Positions 42,513 through 52,792 are shown, counted from the stretch's first letter. The stretch is DNA of 64,000 nucleotides from CAVTWY01 sp963738575 (GCA_963738575.1 CAVTWY010000002.1:1426001-1490000); one strand, 5' to 3'. Numbers and translations: made by a program. Notes: a model not told the origin generated them from the letters alone.

Positions 42513-44405
42513 ATGCCAAGTCGCCCCGATGGCGCCGTGCAGCGTGCAACGTGGCTGGGCGCTTTTGTGTTGTCTTTGGCCTTGGGAGGGTGCGCCTCCA
42601 TGACGGCGGCGTTCAACCCGTCAGGCGCTGACGGTGCAGCAGAGCCGACGCGCACACGAACCACGCCCACCACCGCTGAGCCCTCGGCGGGCAACGTCGC
42701 CGTTGCATTGACCATCGACGCCCCCAGCGAGGTGGTCCCCCTGCTGCGCAACAACCTCGACTTGGTGCGTTTGGCCCGCGACGCCACGGCCGACAACGTA
42801 AGCGAGCTGGAATGGCGCCGCGTGGAGGCGGCAACCCCGGCCCAAGCGCGCGCCTTGCTTGAAACCGAGGGCTACTTTGATGCCAAGGTCTCCATTCAAC
42901 GCCTTCTGGGGCCACCGCCTCAGGTGACGATGGTGGTGGTGCCCGGCGCCCGTGCCAAGGTGACCAACATCAAGTTTGACTTGCAAGGCGAGTTGGAGCG
43001 ATCTGCGGCAGGCGGAGACATCACTGCTGCGTCAACACTCAAGGCGCTGCAAAGCAGCTGGCCCTTGCCCCAGGGCGCTGAGTTTCGAAACGCCAAATGG
43101 GCTGACGGCAAGTCGTCGACGCTGGCCAAGCTGCGTGCCGAGGGCTATGCCGCAGCCAGTTGGTCGGGCACGGCCGCCGACGTCGACGCCGCCAACCAGT
43201 CGGTGCGCTTGACGCTGATTCTGGATTCGGGGCCGCGCTACCGGCTGGGCGCCCTGCGCATCGAGGGTTTGTCGCTTCAGAACGAAACCACGGTGCGCAA
43301 CCTAAGCGGCTTCAGCAGCGGTGCACCCGCCACCGAAGCTGCCCTCCTCGACTACCAAGAACGCCTGCTGCGCACCGGACTTTACGAGCGCATCTCGGTC
43401 ACACTCGACACCGACCAGGCTGATCCCAGCGGCACGCCCGTTATCGTTCGGGTTAGCGAAGCGCCGATTCAACAGGCCACAGTGGGCGTGGGCATCAGCG
43501 CCAACACAGGGCCTCGGCTGTCACTTGAGCACACCCACCGGCGTGTTTTTGGCGAACGCGCCACCGCGCGCAACAAGATGGAGCTGGGGCGCTTGCGCCA
43601 GGCTTGGGAGGGTGAGCTCAGCTCGCATGCCCAGCCAAATCTCTACCGCAACTTGTTGGGAGGCACGTTCGAGCGCCTCGTGGCTGATGACGACACCGAC
43701 GTCGTCCGCTCCGCGCGATTGCGTCTGGGGCGAACCCGTGAAACCACACGCGAAGAGCAATACACCTTTGTGCAACTCGAGCGCGCGGACCGCACCACCG
43801 CCACCAGCCGCGAGGGCATCAATGCCGCCTCCGTCAATCATCACGCCGTCTGGCGCAACGTTGACAACGTGCTGCTGCCAACGCAGGGCTTCAGCGTGTC
43901 GGTGCAGACGGGGCTGGGTTTTGCGCGCGGCGGCAGCGGCCAAGGGCCCTACGGGCGTGTCCTTGCGCGCTTGGGCGTTTGGCAGCCGCTGGGTGGGCAG
44001 TGGTTTGGCAGTGGCAGGCTCGAATGGGGGCAAGTGCTGGCGCGCGACAACCTCGCGGTGCCACAAACCCAGCTGTTTCGTGCGGGTGGCGACGACTCGG
44101 TGCGCGGCTATGCGCACCGCAGCCTTGGCCCGCTAAGCAATGGTTCGGTGGCTGGTGGCCGCGTGCTGGCGACGGCCAGCGTTGAAGTGGCAAGGCCCAT
44201 TGCTGATCGCTTGCCCGCTGTTTGGTGGGCGGCATTTGCCGATGCAGGCCAAGCTGCCAACACCTGGGGCGAATTGAAACCCGTGTGGGGCGCTGGCCTG
44301 GGTCTGCGCTGGCGCAGCCCCGTTGGGCCTTTGAGTGTTGACTGGGCCTGGGGCAACGCCACCCGACGCGGCCGCTTGCACCTCAGCGTGGGCATCGTGT
44401 TTTGA
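42513..44405 (+). CDS. tamA: TamA-like Omp85 outer-membrane protein with N-terminal lipobox
   Basis: Barrel subunit of the translocation and assembly module, which with TamB spans the envelope and helps insert proteins or move phospholipid. 630 aa from the ATG at 42513; a GTG at 42474 overlapping the VWA stop is an alternative. Three POTRA-like domains (for example LETEGYFDAKVSI and LRAEGYAAASW) lead to a 16-strand barrel with FRAGGDDSVRGYAHRSLGP and a C-terminal Phe. The signal sequence ends LALGGC, so the protein may be lipidated. Its stop overlaps the tamB start. Confidence 0.9.
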   Translation: MPSRPDGAVQRATWLGAFVLSLALGGCASMTAAFNPSGADGAAEPTRTRTTPTTAEPSAGNVAVALTIDAPSEVVPLLRNNLDLVRLARDATADNVSELEWRRVEAATPAQARALLETEGYFDAKVSIQRLLGPPPQVTMVVVPGARAKVTNIKFDLQGELERSAAGGDITAASTLKALQSSWPLPQGAEFRNAKWADGKSSTLAKLRAEGYAAASWSGTAADVDAANQSVRLTLILDSGPRYRLGALRIEGLSLQNETTVRNLSGFSSGAPATEAALLDYQERLLRTGLYERISVTLDTDQADPSGTPVIVRVSEAPIQQATVGVGISANTGPRLSLEHTHRRVFGERATARNKMELGRLRQAWEGELSSHAQPNLYRNLLGGTFERLVADDDTDVVRSARLRLGRTRETTREEQYTFVQLERADRTTATSREGINAASVNHHAVWRNVDNVLLPTQGFSVSVQTGLGFARGGSGQGPYGRVLARLGVWQPLGGQWFGSGRLEWGQVLARDNLAVPQTQLFRAGGDDSVRGYAHRSLGPLSNGSVAGGRVLATASVEVARPIADRLPAVWWAAFADAGQAANTWGELKPVWGAGLGLRWRSPVGPLSVDWAWGNATRRGRLHLSVGIVF

Positions 44406-47400
44406 CGCCAACCGACGCCAGCACCAAGCCATTGGCGCAAGCCGTGATGGCCCGAGGGCGCGCGGGCGCTTGGCGATGGGTGGCGCGCTTGCTCGGGGCC
44501 AGCGTGGCACTTCTATTGGGTCTGGCGCTGGCTTTGGGCGCCCTGGTGTGGTGGGTATTGAGCCATGAGGATGGTTTGCAGGCTGCAGCTGCCCGCGTGC
44601 CAGGGCTGCTGGTGGTTGGTACGCAAGGCAAGCTCAACGGCGGCCCTTTCAAAGCTCAAAAGCTGACGTGGCAACAAGGCGACCTGCGGTTGGTGGTTGA
44701 TGATGTGGCGTGGACGGACTTGCGTTGGCACGTGCGCCCACACCCCAATGTCTGGCTGGCCCTCACCGTTGAAGGCCTGACTGCGCAACGCGTGGAGCTT
44801 CAAACGGGGCCTTCGCGCGCGATTCCACAGCCACCCGCGAGTTTGCGTTTACCTGCATCGTTGCACCTGCCTAAGGCACGGCTTCAAACCCTGCAGATCA
44901 ACGATCTCCCCGCGGTCCGCGACGTGGAAACCAGCCTTCGATTGGGCGCAGAAGCGGGCAGCACCCACCACATTGAGTCCTTGGCGTTCACCTTGCAAAA
45001 ACTGCGCGCCACGGCCACTGGCACGGTCAAGGCCGATGCGCCGATGGCGGTGTCGCTGCGTACCACGGCCCAGAGCGTCGATGGTGCGATGCCACCATGG
45101 CAAGCCCAAGCACAGGTTGAAGGCACCCTCGAACGGTTGCACGTGAACGCCGTGGCCAACACAACTGGAAGGGTCGATACCAACGAGCCCGCATCGACAA
45201 CAAGCGCAGCCTCGGCCGCGTCGATCACGGCCACCACCACCATCGAACCATTCACGGGGTGGCCGGTGAAGGCGCTGAAGGCCACGCTGCGTGACGTGGA
45301 TCTTGCGTCACTTCTCAACAACGCTCCCAACACCAACATCAGCGGCCAAGTCCACGTCACGGCACCGTCCAAGGAAAGCGCCTTGTTGCTCAGGGCAACG
45401 TTGCAAAACGCGATGGCGGGTCGCTGGGACGAACGGCTGCTGCCGGCACGCACCGTTGACATCGAAGCCAGTGGCTCGCTGGCGCAACCTGACCGCATCG
45501 ATCTCGCCCGCTTCAACATCAAGCTGCATAACGGCGGTGGGGACATACAAGGCACAGGCCAGTGGTTGCGCGAGCAGCTCACCTTGGCGTTTGATGTGCA
45601 GGCACTTCGTCCTGCGCAATGGGACAGCAGCTTTGCGGCGTTGAAGCTCACGGGGCCCACCACCTTGCGCGTGGTGGGTTTGCCAAGCCCGCAGGTGGTG
45701 GGTTCGGGCGCATTCACCGTGCCCAATCGCGCATGGGATGCCGCCTTGAAAACCAAACTCTCTGGGCAGTGGGAGACACGACGCGCACTGGCCTCCGAGA
45801 TTGAGCTGGATGCAACCGCCAAGGGTGAACTGGGTGCCTTGTCCATCCGCGTGGCTCAGTTGGCTGCGCGATCGGCCGGCGCCACCGCCAAGTTGTCTGG
45901 CACAGCACAACGAACGGCGGCGGGCGCATGGTCAGCGCAAAGCCAAGGCACGCTCACCAACTTCGACCCGTTGCCTTGGTACGCCGGCACCCCCGGCACC
46001 CCTTGGCGCGAAGGCAAGCATCTGCTCAACGGTGAGTGGCTGGTGGACCTGCAGCGGCTGCCTCAGCGACAACCAGTCGGCACCCCGTCCCTGTCGGGTT
46101 ATGACCTTTCCACCTCCACGCGTGGCGCCGTCACGATCAAGCTCGGCAACAGCCGCTTGGCGGGCGTTCCGCTTCAAGGCCAGCTGGCCTGGCAGCATGA
46201 ACAGGGTCGTTCGGCTACCGTGAAGATCGATCTGCAAGCAGGCGCCAACACGGCTCAAGGGCAAGGCACCTTGGCAGACCAAGGCACGGATGATCGTTGG
46301 CAGGTTGATGTCAACGCACCCGACCTTGCATCGCTCGGGCCGTTGGTAAGACTGCACCCGACGATGGCAGCTTGGCAACCCCGCGCCGGATCGATGCAAG
46401 CCCAGTTACTGGTTGAAGGCCGTTGGCCCACGATCGGCACCGTGGGCACCGCATCGGCGCGACGCACGCAGTGGGGTTCCTGGAGCGTTGGTCAGGCCGA
46501 GGCCAACTGGCGAATCAGCCGCAATCCGCAGGCTCCCCTCAGCGCCGTGCTTGACATCGGCGACGTGCGCCAGCTGGGCGCCAACAACCAGGCGCGAGCG
46601 TCCATCGATCTGCCGCTGGAATCCCTGTCGCTCAACCTTCAAGGCACGTGGGCTTCGCACCAAATCCGCGTGCAAGCGGCCACCCCCTTGCAACCACCCG
46701 CGTGGAGCGACACGTTGTTGAACAACGGTGGCACGTCATCGATCCCGCGCACGGGCCAAGGCGACGCAACGGCTGGCTCCGCCCCGCCAAGTGTTTCATC
46801 GTCTGCTGCGGTTGCCAGCAACCCATCAGGGCGCGGCAGCATGATTCACCTCAAAGCCGACGGCGCCTGGGTCGGCAGCCCTGCTGGTGCAGCCTTCGGT
46901 GGCGGCACCTGGCAACTGAATGTGGCCGACGCAACGGCCCTTTCACGCCAGTCCACACCGGCGCAAGCTTGGTTCAGTGCACAAAACACGCGCTTGTTGT
47001 TCAAGCTGGACGCGGCGCTGCGGTTGCTCGACGCGCAGGCAGCGGCTGGTTCAGGGCGTGTGTTAGGGGCTGGGCTGACATGGAAGACTGCGCGCTGGCA
47101 CCGAGACGCCGGCAGCAACGCAACAGCAGCTCTCGACCTCGACGCCACACTTGAACCGATTCGCGTCGCGCCGCTGTTGCAACGGATCCTACCCGGCTAT
47201 GGTTGGGGCGGTGATTTGACTGTGGGGGGACAATTCATCGTGCGAACCACGCCCCAGCGCTTCGACGTTGACTGGGTGATCGAGCGCCAAACGGGTGACA
47301 TCACCATCACCGACGAAGGCTTGACGCAGTCACTGGGTTTGAGCGACTTGCGCCTGGCGCTCAAAGCCACGGATGGAACGTGGCACTTCACGCAAGCGGC

Positions 47401-48811
47401 CGCAGGAACCAACCTGGGCGTGTTGGTGGGGGCGCAAACGGTGCGCGTCCCGCCAGCCACCCGTTGGCCCAGCGCACAAACCCCGTTGGAGGGCGTGATG
47501 TCGTGGCGTGTGGAGAACCTCACCACCCTCGCCCCGTGGCTGCCGCCTGGCTGGCGCGCGAGTGGCACCGTGGCGGCAAGCGCAACTTTGGGTGGGCGAT
47601 TTGGCGCCCCCGAATACGTTGGCCAGGTGACGGGCACCAAGCTGGCCGTGCGCAACATTCTGGAGGGTGTCGACGTGCGCGATGGCGACTTGAAGATGCA
47701 GCTGCGCGGCACGGACGCCAAGATCGAGCGTTTGGTGCTCAAGGGCGGTGACGGCGAATTGAGTGTCGTAGGTGGCGCCACGTTTGGCGCGTCACCCGCG
47801 CTGAACTTGCGCCTACTTGCCAACAAGTTTCAGGCACTGGGCCGGGTGGATCGGCGCATCATGGCAAGCGGTCAGGCCGACCTGTCGATCAAATCCGACG
47901 AGTGGCAACTCGACGGCAAACTTGCCGTTGATGAAGGCTTGATCGACCTGAGCCGTCGTGACGCACCCAAGCTCGACAGCGACGTCACGGTGGCACGCCG
48001 CAGCGGCGCAGTGGACCCACCCGCACCCTCGGCCGCTGCTTCGACCTCGACAACCCGTGCGACCACAGACGAGGCCAACCCTTTGCGTGGCCCAGCCCGC
48101 AAGTCGCGCATCAGGCTTCAATTGGATTTGGGCGACAAACTGCAACTCAAAGGCCGGGGCATCGACACCAAGCTGGCGGGCTCGCTGCTGATGACGTCAC
48201 CCAACAACCGCCTATCGGTTCAAGGCAACGTGCGGGCTGAATCTGGTACCTACAACGCCTACGGGCAAAACTTGCTGCTGGAGCGAGGTGTCATCAGCTT
48301 CACCGGCCCGGCTGACGACCCTCGCTTGGACATCGTCGCGTTGCGCCCCAACCTGGACATTCGCGTGGGCGTTGCCATTGTGGGCACAGCGCTCAATCCA
48401 CGCGTGCGCTTGTTCAGCGAACCCGAAATGAATGACACCGACAAGCTGTCTTGGCTGATGCTCGGTCGCGCGCCCGAAGGCCTGGGACGCGCCGATACCG
48501 CCCTGCTGCAGCGCGCCGCACTCGCCCTCTGGGCGGGCGAAGACGGTGAGTCACCTTCTGACGCGCTGCTCAAAACCATCGGCTTGGACGAGCTGTCGGT
48601 GCGACAAACCGACAGCGGTGACGTGCGCGACACCGTCATCCGCGTGGGAAAACAAATTGGGCGCCGTTGGTACATTGGCTACGAGCGCGGTGTCAACACC
48701 AGCACGGGTACGTGGCAAGTCATCTACCGCATCGCTCAACGCCTGACCGTGCGCGCGCAATCCGGTAGCGACAACTCCTTGGACGCGATCTGGACTTGGC
48801 GCTGGAACTGA
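44402..48811 (+). CDS. tamB: TamB-family translocation and assembly module protein
   Basis: Very long inner-membrane-anchored periplasmic protein forming a beta-taco groove that reaches TamA. 1469 aa with the TTG at 44402 (TTGA overlap with tamA); an ATG at 44447 is equally plausible and keeps the single N-terminal helix (LLGASVALLLGLALALGALVWWVL). The C-terminal DUF490 domain is intact: SGTYNAYGQNLLLERG, GPADDPRLDIVALRP and LSWLMLGRAPEGLG. The middle is repetitive beta structure with low-complexity Ala/Ser/Thr insertions. The tamA-tamB pair is the usual arrangement. Confidence 0.93.
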   Translation: MTPTDASTKPLAQAVMARGRAGAWRWVARLLGASVALLLGLALALGALVWWVLSHEDGLQAAAARVPGLLVVGTQGKLNGGPFKAQKLTWQQGDLRLVVDDVAWTDLRWHVRPHPNVWLALTVEGLTAQRVELQTGPSRAIPQPPASLRLPASLHLPKARLQTLQINDLPAVRDVETSLRLGAEAGSTHHIESLAFTLQKLRATATGTVKADAPMAVSLRTTAQSVDGAMPPWQAQAQVEGTLERLHVNAVANTTGRVDTNEPASTTSAASAASITATTTIEPFTGWPVKALKATLRDVDLASLLNNAPNTNISGQVHVTAPSKESALLLRATLQNAMAGRWDERLLPARTVDIEASGSLAQPDRIDLARFNIKLHNGGGDIQGTGQWLREQLTLAFDVQALRPAQWDSSFAALKLTGPTTLRVVGLPSPQVVGSGAFTVPNRAWDAALKTKLSGQWETRRALASEIELDATAKGELGALSIRVAQLAARSAGATAKLSGTAQRTAAGAWSAQSQGTLTNFDPLPWYAGTPGTPWREGKHLLNGEWLVDLQRLPQRQPVGTPSLSGYDLSTSTRGAVTIKLGNSRLAGVPLQGQLAWQHEQGRSATVKIDLQAGANTAQGQGTLADQGTDDRWQVDVNAPDLASLGPLVRLHPTMAAWQPRAGSMQAQLLVEGRWPTIGTVGTASARRTQWGSWSVGQAEANWRISRNPQAPLSAVLDIGDVRQLGANNQARASIDLPLESLSLNLQGTWASHQIRVQAATPLQPPAWSDTLLNNGGTSSIPRTGQGDATAGSAPPSVSSSAAVASNPSGRGSMIHLKADGAWVGSPAGAAFGGGTWQLNVADATALSRQSTPAQAWFSAQNTRLLFKLDAALRLLDAQAAAGSGRVLGAGLTWKTARWHRDAGSNATAALDLDATLEPIRVAPLLQRILPGYGWGGDLTVGGQFIVRTTPQRFDVDWVIERQTGDITITDEGLTQSLGLSDLRLALKATDGTWHFTQAAAGTNLGVLVGAQTVRVPPATRWPSAQTPLEGVMSWRVENLTTLAPWLPPGWRASGTVAASATLGGRFGAPEYVGQVTGTKLAVRNILEGVDVRDGDLKMQLRGTDAKIERLVLKGGDGELSVVGGATFGASPALNLRLLANKFQALGRVDRRIMASGQADLSIKSDEWQLDGKLAVDEGLIDLSRRDAPKLDSDVTVARRSGAVDPPAPSAAASTSTTRATTDEANPLRGPARKSRIRLQLDLGDKLQLKGRGIDTKLAGSLLMTSPNNRLSVQGNVRAESGTYNAYGQNLLLERGVISFTGPADDPRLDIVALRPNLDIRVGVAIVGTALNPRVRLFSEPEMNDTDKLSWLMLGRAPEGLGRADTALLQRAALALWAGEDGESPSDALLKTIGLDELSVRQTDSGDVRDTVIRVGKQIGRRWYIGYERGVNTSTGTWQVIYRIAQRLTVRAQSGSDNSLDAIWTWRWN

Positions 48812-48840
48812 GCAACCGGCGTGCCGCAATGGGTGCCACC

Positions 48841-48846
48841 TACAAT
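48841..48846 (+). promoter_or_regulatory. Probable -10 element of the tRNA-Arg gene
   Basis: TACAAT ends 11 bases before the first base of the mature tRNA, a usual distance for a short tRNA leader. I see no good -35. Confidence 0.4.
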
Positions 48847-48857
48847 TTCGTCCCAGA

Positions 48858-48932
48858 CCCGCCGTAGCACAATGGATAGTGCGCATGCCTCCTAAGCGTG
48901 AAATACAGGTTCGATTCCTGTCGGCGGGACCA
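48858..48932 (+). tRNA. tRNA-Arg, anticodon CCT
   Basis: Full cloverleaf. Acceptor stem CCCGCCG (48858-48864) pairs with CGGCGGG (48922-48928), A is the discriminator, and CCA is encoded (48930-48932). D arm GCAC/GTGC with an eight-base loop. Anticodon arm CATGC/GCGTG with loop CTCCTAA, giving anticodon CCT at 48891-48893, which reads AGG codons. T arm ACAGG/CCTGT with loop TTCGATT. Five-base variable loop. Convergent with the acyltransferase gene, whose stop is 20 bases away. Confidence 0.97.
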
Positions 48933-48951
48933 ATCAACGGACGTCCAACAG

Positions 48952-50910
48952 TCAAGGCTTGATCGATTTCCCAACGCGTTCTTGCAGCCCAATCGCCTTG
49001 GCCAAGTGGACCGACCCTTCGATCGACAAGTGACCCGCATCGCGATAGATGAACGTGCCATCAATGTAAGTGCGGCACGACATGGCGTCGCAGAGATAGT
49101 CGTCATAACTGATCATCTCAATGCCTGGCTCACGCCCAACGGCTGATAAAAAGTCGAGCACCCGACCTCGTTCGGCACGGTAGGACGCCATGCTGACGCT
49201 GCAATCCTTGGCCACACCCCGCGTGGGCAAGTGGCTTGCAAGTCGCTCGATGCACAACCCAATGTCAAAATTGCTGCCTGGCGGCGGTGCAACCACGATC
49301 ACGCGCTTGCCGATACTCTGGAGCCGCTTGGCCGTGACTCTCAACGCGGCGAGAGCGCCCTGCACCCCCGCTTCATCCATCGTGTAACGCTCATCGCCAG
49401 AAGCCGACATCAACCTGACTTGATCGCCCCAAATATATTGACTAAACGGGCTCGAGAGAACCACCGTTTGGACCGATGGCTGCTTGGAAAGATAGGCGAA
49501 GACGGACTCGTTGAACTTGATGCACCGTTTGGCGGTCTCCTCATCGTATCCGGCCGAGTTGCTAACCGCCGCCACGCCCAAAAGAGGCCCGCACGAGGAG
49601 CGAGTCGCCTGAGCGAGTGGCAACGCCGCGCCGGCCTGGGCCAATCCGGGAATCACATGCATGGCGTAGGAGTCACCCCACACCAAGACCTTGGGCTCTA
49701 AGGCCGTCTGGCAGGCAGGCTTGGGTTGGAAGTCGCCCGTCGATTCGCATGCCTTGTCCAGCCCGTAGTTTAGGCGTCGTGCATGCACAAAATTGCTGGA
49801 CTGCGACTGATACACGCTGACGCCGACAGCACCCATCACCAGCACCACAGAGGCAACTCCGGCCCGGAGCAGCGCTGGCCGCTTGCTTGCATTGGCGTGC
49901 CGAAAAGGCTCCTCGACCCAGCGGTGCAACGCGTACGCCAACACAAAGGACAGGACGAGCAATCCGACGCGCGTGACCGTCGCTTGCGTGCCGTCCTTCT
50001 CGCCGACCCAAACGTTGTTGAAAAAGGCGAACAAGGGCCAGTGAACGAGGTACAAGGAGTATGAAATGTCGCCAATGCGGGCCATGGCGCGCATGCCAGC
50101 GCCACGGGACAACATGGGGTGTTCACGCAAAATGACCACCAGCACGGCCAAACAGATCCCCAATGCGATGGGGCCAGGGTGCCGCCATGGGACTGGCACC
50201 AATGGCAGGATCAAGACGGCAGCAAGTGAAGGCCAGAACGTGACCCCCAGCCAGCGACGATGCCGGTCGTCCAGGGCAACCAAAGCGCCCACCGATCCGA
50301 TGAGCAACTCCCACGCGCGGGTGGGCAACAGGTAAAACGCTGCGTCAGGCTTGGACGTCATCAAGGCGCAAAGGGCGTAGCTTGAAATCAATGCAACCCA
50401 TGCACCGCGCAGCCAATACCGTCGCGGCAAGAAGACCAACGCTGCAGGCAAGAAGAAGTAATACTGCTCTTCAATGGCCAGCGACCAAACGTGCAGCAGC
50501 GGCTTGAGATCGGCTGTGCCCTCAAAGTACCCAGACTGGCGCCAAAGAACCACATTGGCCGTGAAGGTCACGGCACCAATGACTTGCGTTCTAAAGTCTT
50601 GCAACTCGGTGCTGGTCAGGAAAAACGGCGCCAACAAGACAGTGACACCAAACGTCACATAGGCGGCAGGCAACAGTCGCTTGGCCCGGCGATAGTAAAA
50701 GTCAGAAAAGCGAAAACTGCCGTTTTCAATTCCGTTCTTGACCAAGCGCGTGATCAAGAATCCAGAAACCACAAAAAAGATGTCGACGCCCAAAAATCCG
50801 GCCGAAAACACGCCAATCTTGGCGTGGTACAGGAGCACGACGAGCACCGCAAAGCCGCGCAATACTTGGATATCGGTGCGAAGGGATCGCGATGGCTCGA
50901 GCACGGTCAC
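48952..50910 (-). CDS. Acyltransferase-3 family membrane O-acyltransferase with SGNH domain (OafA-like)
   Basis: Adds acetyl or other acyl groups to a surface polysaccharide. 652 aa, GTG start at 50910 with AAGG upstream. The N-terminal acyltransferase-3 part (about 1-375, ten helices) has DIQVLRGFAVLVVLLYHA, the conserved GFLGVDIFFVVSGFLIT and SLAIEEQYYFF. A helix links it to a periplasmic SGNH domain with VWGDSYAMH (Ser nucleophile) and RDAGHLSIEGS (Asp/His). This is the OafA/YrhL layout. It lies right beside tRNA-Arg, with no polysaccharide genes around it. Confidence 0.92.
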   Translation of the reverse strand: MTVLEPSRSLRTDIQVLRGFAVLVVLLYHAKIGVFSAGFLGVDIFFVVSGFLITRLVKNGIENGSFRFSDFYYRRAKRLLPAAYVTFGVTVLLAPFFLTSTELQDFRTQVIGAVTFTANVVLWRQSGYFEGTADLKPLLHVWSLAIEEQYYFFLPAALVFLPRRYWLRGAWVALISSYALCALMTSKPDAAFYLLPTRAWELLIGSVGALVALDDRHRRWLGVTFWPSLAAVLILPLVPVPWRHPGPIALGICLAVLVVILREHPMLSRGAGMRAMARIGDISYSLYLVHWPLFAFFNNVWVGEKDGTQATVTRVGLLVLSFVLAYALHRWVEEPFRHANASKRPALLRAGVASVVLVMGAVGVSVYQSQSSNFVHARRLNYGLDKACESTGDFQPKPACQTALEPKVLVWGDSYAMHVIPGLAQAGAALPLAQATRSSCGPLLGVAAVSNSAGYDEETAKRCIKFNESVFAYLSKQPSVQTVVLSSPFSQYIWGDQVRLMSASGDERYTMDEAGVQGALAALRVTAKRLQSIGKRVIVVAPPPGSNFDIGLCIERLASHLPTRGVAKDCSVSMASYRAERGRVLDFLSAVGREPGIEMISYDDYLCDAMSCRTYIDGTFIYRDAGHLSIEGSVHLAKAIGLQERVGKSIKP

Positions 50911-51097
50911 AAAAACCTTGGGTCAAAACGGAAGAAGGGTGGAGGGGGTTTCCTGCGCCAAATACGCCCAAGATATTAGAACGCAGCCCACAAGGCTGAT
51001 CGGTCGGTTAACGCGTGACATGCGCCAAAAAGGGTGAACTTGTGCCCGATGCGGCGGCAAAGATCTTGCCATGTTGTTTCCACCCCGCGACCACGCA

Positions 51098-52714
51098 TCA
51101 GCGCCGATCACCCCGCAACACCTTTGACAAGAGCAGCACCGGCAACAAACCCACGGCCACCATGGCCAGCGACGGCAAGGCCGCCTCGGCCAAGCGCTCG
51201 TCACGCGCCAAGTTGTAGGCCGCAATGGCCAGCGTGTCGTGATTGAAGGGGCGCAATACCAGGGTGGCGGGCAGCTCCTTCATCACGTCGACAAACACCA
51301 GCAAAGCGGCGGCCACCAGCGACCGCTTGAGCAGCGGGGCATGCAGCTCGATAAAAATACGGCTTGGCTTTGCACCCAGCATGCGGGCGGTGTCGTCGAT
51401 CGACGAAGGCAGTCGAGCATAGCCCGCTTGCATCGACTGAAAGGCCACAGCAGAGAAACGCACCAAGTACGCGTACATGAGGCCCAGCGAGGTACCCGTC
51501 GCCAACGACGTCCAAGACACTTCAGGCCAGAACCGCTGCAACCATCCCAGCGGCATCAAGGTGCCCACGGCAATCACGGCGCCCGGTATGGCATAACCCA
51601 GAGAAACCAAGCCTGCCACGCGACTCAACCACGCCTGACCTGGGGGCGCAAGGCGCTGCGCAAAGGCCAAGGCCAACGCAAACGCGGTGGCCAGCACCGC
51701 AGCCACCGCCGCGTAACCAAAGCTCGTGGCTGACCAAAGAACAAATCGTTCGAGGGGCAGGCCGTAGTCGCCATGCACTGCCTCGCTCCACACCAAGCGC
51801 AAGAGCCAAAACACCGGCAGTGCAAAACCCAAGGTCACGGGCACCGCGCACAAAACCCAAGCGAGCAAAGCCCCGCGACCCCGCAACACGGTGGGCCGGG
51901 CGTTGGCGGTGTGGCCGCTGGCGCGTGACGACGCAAATCGCAAGTGACGCCGCGCACGGTGTTCAATCGTCAACAACAAGGCCACCACCACCAACAACAT
52001 CGACGCCAGCATGGCGGCCGCAACCGGGTCGTTCATCGACAACCATGTTTTGTAGATGCCGGTTGAAAAGGTGGTTAGGCCAAAGTAGGCCCCAACGCCA
52101 TAGTCGGCCATGGTCTCCATCAGTGCCAGGGCGACCCCGGCCGCGATGGCCGGTCGGGCGAGGGGCAAGGCAATCGCTGCAATGCGCCGCCGCCCATCGG
52201 CGCCCAGCATGCGCGCCGCCTCCATCATTTGCACCCCGCGCTCGGCCAGTGCCGCGCGGGTCAACAAGTACACGTACGGGTACAAACAAAGCACAAAGAG
52301 CGCTGCGGCCCCGGGCAGGCTTCGAACATCGGGCCACAGAGCGCCCTCCACCTTCAACATGGCCCTCAACCCTGACTGAACAGCCCCACTGAACTGCAAC
52401 ATGTCGGTGTAGGCGTAGGCAAGCACGTAAGCAGGCATCGCCAGCGGCAGCAACAGAAGCCATTCAAACGTTCGGCGCGACGGAAACTCAAACAGCGTGA
52501 CTGCAGCAGCCGAACCTGCCCCCAGCAGCGTGACCCCGATGGCGACCAAAACCGCCAACCCGGCCGTCTGTGCGACGTAGCTTGGCAACACAGTGGTAGT
52601 CAGGTGCTGCAGCGACGACCAGGCGGTGGCGTCCAACGCCAGCCAAGCGCCCAGCACCGCCAAAACGGGAAGCGCCAACCAAAGTGCCACCGCCGTCAAC
52701 AGCAAGCGTTGCAA
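51098..52714 (-). CDS. Ferric-iron ABC transporter permease (FbpB-like)
   Basis: Inner-membrane permease for ferric iron or a related metal. 538 aa with about 12 helices and two copies of the EAA-loop region (EAARMLGADGRRRIAAIALPLARPAI and the second, DDTARMLGAKPSRIFIELHAPLLKRSL), the fused double-permease form of FbpB/SfuB. A TTG start at 52714 is supported by GAGGGGG about five bases upstream. Divergent from its ATPase gene across a 78-bp region with a Fur-like box. No periplasmic receptor gene is nearby. Confidence 0.9.
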   Translation of the reverse strand: MQRLLLTAVALWLALPVLAVLGAWLALDATAWSSLQHLTTTVLPSYVAQTAGLAVLVAIGVTLLGAGSAAAVTLFEFPSRRTFEWLLLLPLAMPAYVLAYAYTDMLQFSGAVQSGLRAMLKVEGALWPDVRSLPGAAALFVLCLYPYVYLLTRAALAERGVQMMEAARMLGADGRRRIAAIALPLARPAIAAGVALALMETMADYGVGAYFGLTTFSTGIYKTWLSMNDPVAAAMLASMLLVVVALLLTIEHRARRHLRFASSRASGHTANARPTVLRGRGALLAWVLCAVPVTLGFALPVFWLLRLVWSEAVHGDYGLPLERFVLWSATSFGYAAVAAVLATAFALALAFAQRLAPPGQAWLSRVAGLVSLGYAIPGAVIAVGTLMPLGWLQRFWPEVSWTSLATGTSLGLMYAYLVRFSAVAFQSMQAGYARLPSSIDDTARMLGAKPSRIFIELHAPLLKRSLVAAALLVFVDVMKELPATLVLRPFNHDTLAIAAYNLARDERLAEAALPSLAMVAVGLLPVLLLSKVLRGDRR

Positions 52715-52753
52715 AAGACCCCCTCGAGGTGCTGGCGACCAACCGCGTCAATG

Positions 52754-52772
52754 CCAATGCGAATCATTCCCA
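52754..52772. promoter_or_regulatory. Probable Fur box between the iron permease and ATPase genes
   Basis: CCAATGCGAATCATTCCCA fits the betaproteobacterial Fur site (AATGxGAATCATTxxCAT core), in the shared control region of two iron-transport genes. A TATCAT hexamer (52780-52785) follows on the forward strand and ends only seven bases before the ATPase ATG. Confidence 0.6.
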
Positions 52773-52792
52773 TGCGCTCTATCATAGGGGTC

